The notes beneath the pieces are model-generated. The model worked only from the letters and a program-made list of their open reading frames with translations. It was not told the origin of the DNA and did no database searches. DNA of 7,885 nucleotides from Planctomycetota bacterium (GTDB lineage Bacteria > Planctomycetota > PUPC01 > DSUN01), in assembly GCA_016872875.1 (NCBI GenBank), contig VGYW01000387.1, positions 1 through 7,885 on the forward strand. The letters are read 5' to 3'. Each line of letters starts with the position of its first letter. Positions within the stretch are counted from its first letter, which is position 1. Below, one piece after another: positions 6,636-7,885 of the stretch. Made by a program: the position numbers and the translations under genes.

Positions 6636-6654
6636 TTGCTGTTGGCAACCTGAC
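6631..6654. promoter_or_regulatory. Candidate operator dyad between aminotransferase and toxin-antitoxin operon
   Basis: GTCA-a-TTGC (6631-6639) and GCAA-cc-TGAC (6645-6654) form an imperfect inverted repeat around the 5-base centre TGTTG. The dyad overlaps the -35 boxes of both divergent candidate promoters. Antitoxins, alone or in complex with toxin, commonly repress their own operon through such dyads, so the 88-residue antitoxin or its complex is the natural candidate ligand; that is inference. Confidence 0.4.
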
Positions 6655-6672
6655 GGGGGGATTTGGTAGAAT
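6642..6672 (+). promoter_or_regulatory. Candidate promoter of the toxin-antitoxin operon
   Basis: TTGGCA (6642-6647) and TAGAAT (6667-6672) are each five of six matches to consensus, but the 19-base spacing is longer than ideal. A start near 6679 would leave a leader of about 22 bases that contains the purine-rich ribosome binding site (6679-6693). Confidence 0.35.
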
Positions 6673-6700
6673 ACGCTTGGAGGGAGAAGGAGGCTCGCGC

Positions 6701-6967
6701 ATGGCTCAAGCAACTTACAATGGGACGGTGCATGGACGCACTGTGGTGCTGGAGGGCGACGTTGACCTGCCCGATGGCACGGGGGTGGTGGTGACGCCGG
6801 TGGAGCCGGTGAAAGGGTCACCGGAGGCCGTTCTCAAGGCCGTCAACTCCCCGCCGTTCGTCAGCCATGAGGATGTCGCCGAACTCATGCGCCTCATCGA
6901 AGAGGGGAAACGGCCGGTGAGGTTCGAGAGCGACTTCCCCGCCCGGCCCAGAAAGAGGAGGCGTTGA
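6701..6967 (+). CDS. Antitoxin of a VapBC-like (PIN) toxin-antitoxin pair
   Basis: This 88-residue protein precedes a PIN-domain gene. Its first ~33 residues (NGTVHGRTVVLEGDVDLPDG, 7-26, then T-G-V-V-V-T-P-V) form the G-x-V-x-G-x-x-V-x-L...L-P-D-G-x-x-V-x-V beta-strand pattern seen in small antitoxin families next to PIN toxins, similar in style to DUF104/AF2212-like proteins rather than classical AbrB or ribbon-helix-helix VapB. The second half (HEDVAELMRLIEEGKRPVRF, 56-75) fits a toxin-binding helix, and the end is very basic (RPRKRRR). It would neutralise the neighbouring ribonuclease and may bind the dyad upstream. A strong Shine-Dalgarno (GGAGG, 6689-6693) lies 7 bases before the ATG. 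Assignment rests mainly on the neighbour; a DNA-binding domain is not evident. Confidence 0.8.
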   Translation: MAQATYNGTVHGRTVVLEGDVDLPDGTGVVVTPVEPVKGSPEAVLKAVNSPPFVSHEDVAELMRLIEEGKRPVRFESDFPARPRKRRR

Positions 6968-7378
6968 GTGGCGACCTACCTCTTGGACACGAATGCGTTC
7001 AGCGCGCTGGTCGATCGGCATCCGCGCGCCGTGGCTCGCGCAGCTTCGCTCGGTCCCGCAAATAGGCTGGTGATCTGCACCATCGTGCGTGGCGAGATCC
7101 TCTACGGCCTGGAACGGATGCCCCATGGGAAGCGGCGGCGAGACATCGAGGCCAGGACCGCCAACATCTTCGCCAGGACTCCATGCGAGGCGCTCCCTGA
7201 AGCCGCGGCGGACATCTATGCGCGGATCAAGCTCGAGTGCGAGTTGAAAGGGACGCCCCTCGATGAGAACGACCTCTGGATTGCCGCGGCTGCGCTGAAG
7301 CTTGGGGCCATCCTGGTCACGTCGGACACAGATTTCCAGAGGGTGAGGGGCCTGAGGACCGAAGACTGGACCTTGTGA
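6968..7378 (+). CDS. vapC: VapC-like PIN-domain ribonuclease toxin
   Basis: This 136-residue protein is a full-length PIN domain. VapC toxins are Mg2+-dependent endoribonucleases that cut tRNA or rRNA and stop translation until neutralised by the antitoxin. The acidic quartet is visible: Asp7 in YLLDTNAFS (4-12), Glu43 in RGEILYG (41-47), Asp102 in ENDLWIAA (100-107) and Asp120 or Asp122 in VTSDTDF (117-123). The start is GTG (6968), directly after the antitoxin's TGA with no intervening base; GAGGAGG (6955-6961) lies inside the antitoxin gene 6 bases upstream, so the two are translationally coupled. No other in-frame start keeps Asp7. All catalytic residues appear intact, so it is likely active. 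The symbol is given by family; the RNA target is unknown. Confidence 0.93.
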   Translation: MATYLLDTNAFSALVDRHPRAVARAASLGPANRLVICTIVRGEILYGLERMPHGKRRRDIEARTANIFARTPCEALPEAAADIYARIKLECELKGTPLDENDLWIAAAALKLGAILVTSDTDFQRVRGLRTEDWTL

Positions 7379-7396
7379 AGCTGGGGGGCCAGGCTT
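7378..7396 (+). terminator. Weak hairpin directly after the toxin gene
   Basis: AAGCTGG (7378-7384) can pair with CCAGGCTT (7389-7396) with one bulged base and a GGGG loop. It begins at the last base of the stop codon. No T-run follows directly; the nearest is TTTTT at 7462-7466, too far for a standard intrinsic terminator. Confidence 0.25.
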
Positions 7397-7649
7397 GAAG
7401 AGTGCGGATTCCTCGGGCAGTGTGAGAAGCCTTCAGAAGCAGGCAGATAGACTACGGGCTGTTTTTCCCCCTTCAATCGGAGGGAATATCCGCCTCGAAG
7501 CCACCTGAGCTACTCCCGCCCCGTGCATCCTCCCGTTCGCCGCCACCCTCTGTCTCCCCCCAACCCCGCTTGCTCCGCTCGGCCCCCTCCCAAGGCGACG
7601 AGGGCACACTACCCCCCGTTGCCATCCCATGCCCCGCGGCCCTGCCAGG

Positions 7650-7702
7650 TGTCGTTTTCCATTTTTGTATTTTCTCGGAAAAGAAACAAAACAAGAGGAC
7701 AA
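7650..7702. repeat. A/T-rich imperfect hairpin in a GC-rich setting
   Basis: The segment is T-rich on the left and A-rich on the right around TTTTC-TCG-GAAAA (7670-7682). A competing pairing is TTTTCC (7655-7660) with GGAAAA (7677-7682). Outer TGTC (7650-7653) and GACA at about 7698-7701 extend the symmetry imperfectly. It contrasts sharply with the C-rich tract just upstream. Role unknown: terminator, transcript stem or easily melted DNA. Confidence 0.4.
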
Positions 7703-7756
7703 GAGGGTTGAGGCCAACTGCCGATCGGCCCGAAGCCCGAATCTCGTTACAATTTT

Positions 7757-7771
7757 TTGGGAACGTCCCAA
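7757..7771. repeat. Short palindrome next to a T-run
   Basis: TTGGGA (7757-7762) and TCCCAA (7766-7771) form six-base arms around ACG, beginning inside a run of six T (7753-7758) and a few bases after a TACAAT box. The T-run precedes the arms on the plus strand, so it is not a terminator; an operator or start-proximal stem is possible. Confidence 0.35.
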
Positions 7772-7818
7772 GTTCTTGAGCCTCCCCGGGCGACGCTCTC
7801 CGCGCCGCGGGAACGCAA

Positions 7819-7852
7819 AGGCGAACTCGCCTCTGGGGGACCAGTCCCCCAG
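7819..7852. repeat. Two adjacent palindromes near the right edge
   Basis: AGGCGA-AC-TCGCCT (7819-7832) is followed with no gap by CTGGGGGAC-CA-GTCCCCCAG (7833-7852), nine-base perfect arms. A further CCCCCTGGG (7854-7862) could compete for the G-run. Strong tandem stems like these occur in intergenic terminator-like or dispersed palindromic repeats; no T-run is seen. Confidence 0.6.
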
Positions 7853-7885
7853 ACCCCCTGGGATTTATCGCATTCGGCCACCGGC

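Larger units (their letters stand above)
7379..7885. other. Gene-free stretch at the right end
   Basis: No reading frame here has a credible start, ribosome binding site and protein-like composition. From about 7509 to 7650 the plus strand is strongly C-rich, so the minus strand has several G-runs (around 7555-7600) of borderline G-quadruplex type. Then come an A/T-rich hairpin region, a 10-bp perfect palindrome GCCGATCGGC (7720-7729), a TACAAT box (7748-7753) without a partner -35, and the palindromes listed separately. A gene edge may lie just beyond the window. Confidence 0.6.

Noticed and set aside
7433..7771. Minus-strand frame of 112 residues in the right-end gap
   Set aside because: No ribosome binding site, low-complexity G/R/S-rich translation, and it spans the A/T-rich hairpin; treated as non-coding.
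7833..7862. tRNA or intrinsic terminator at the right edge
   Set aside because: There is no cloverleaf pattern and no T-run after the stem, so only a palindrome is reported.

Overview
The window is GC-rich bacterial DNA with seven supported protein genes, small intergenic spaces and one longer gene-poor stretch at the right end. The gene mix is an exported glycoside-hydrolase-like protein, a Gfo/Idh/MocA oxidoreductase, an M20 hydrolase, a class I/II aminotransferase and a PIN-domain toxin-antitoxin pair. Together with the inverted trinucleotide-repeat hairpin, this suits an environmental heterotroph, perhaps of the Planctomycetota/Verrucomicrobiota group. That placement is inference; there is no rRNA or marker gene to fix it.

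Left part (1-2240). A gene on the minus strand stays open from an ATG at 1933 to the window edge (at least 644 residues). It has a short signal-peptide-like start, a clan GH-A-like barrel with a V-W-N-E-P motif, and a C-terminal beta-sandwich that looks carbohydrate-binding. It is divergent from the Gfo/Idh gene. Each has a TATAAT box, and between the two promoters lies a ~158-bp imperfect palindrome whose arms are GTC and GAC triplet runs. The minus-strand TATAAT is so close to the ATG that the mRNA may be leaderless.

Middle (2272-5401, plus strand). Gfo/Idh/MocA oxidoreductase, then a small three-TM protein of unknown function, then an M20-type metallohydrolase. The last two are 19 nt apart and are probably co-transcribed; a good promoter overlaps the stop codon of the oxidoreductase gene. 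The M20 protein has Met where the first zinc His is usual and Asn where the bridging Asp is usual, while later active-site positions are kept.

Right part (5445-7885). A PLP-dependent aminotransferase on the minus strand converges on the M20 gene and is divergent from a two-gene toxin-antitoxin operon (88-residue antitoxin, 136-residue VapC-like PIN ribonuclease starting with GTG directly after the antitoxin stop). A dyad covers both candidate -35 boxes between them and may be the antitoxin operator. The last ~500 bases have no convincing gene but carry several palindromes, a C-rich tract and an A/T-rich hairpin.

Functionally, the left pair fits glycan breakdown plus sugar oxidation. The M20 hydrolase and the aminotransferase fit peptide/amino-acid metabolism, but nothing in the sequence ties them to one pathway. 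I see no phage, transposase or CRISPR locus.
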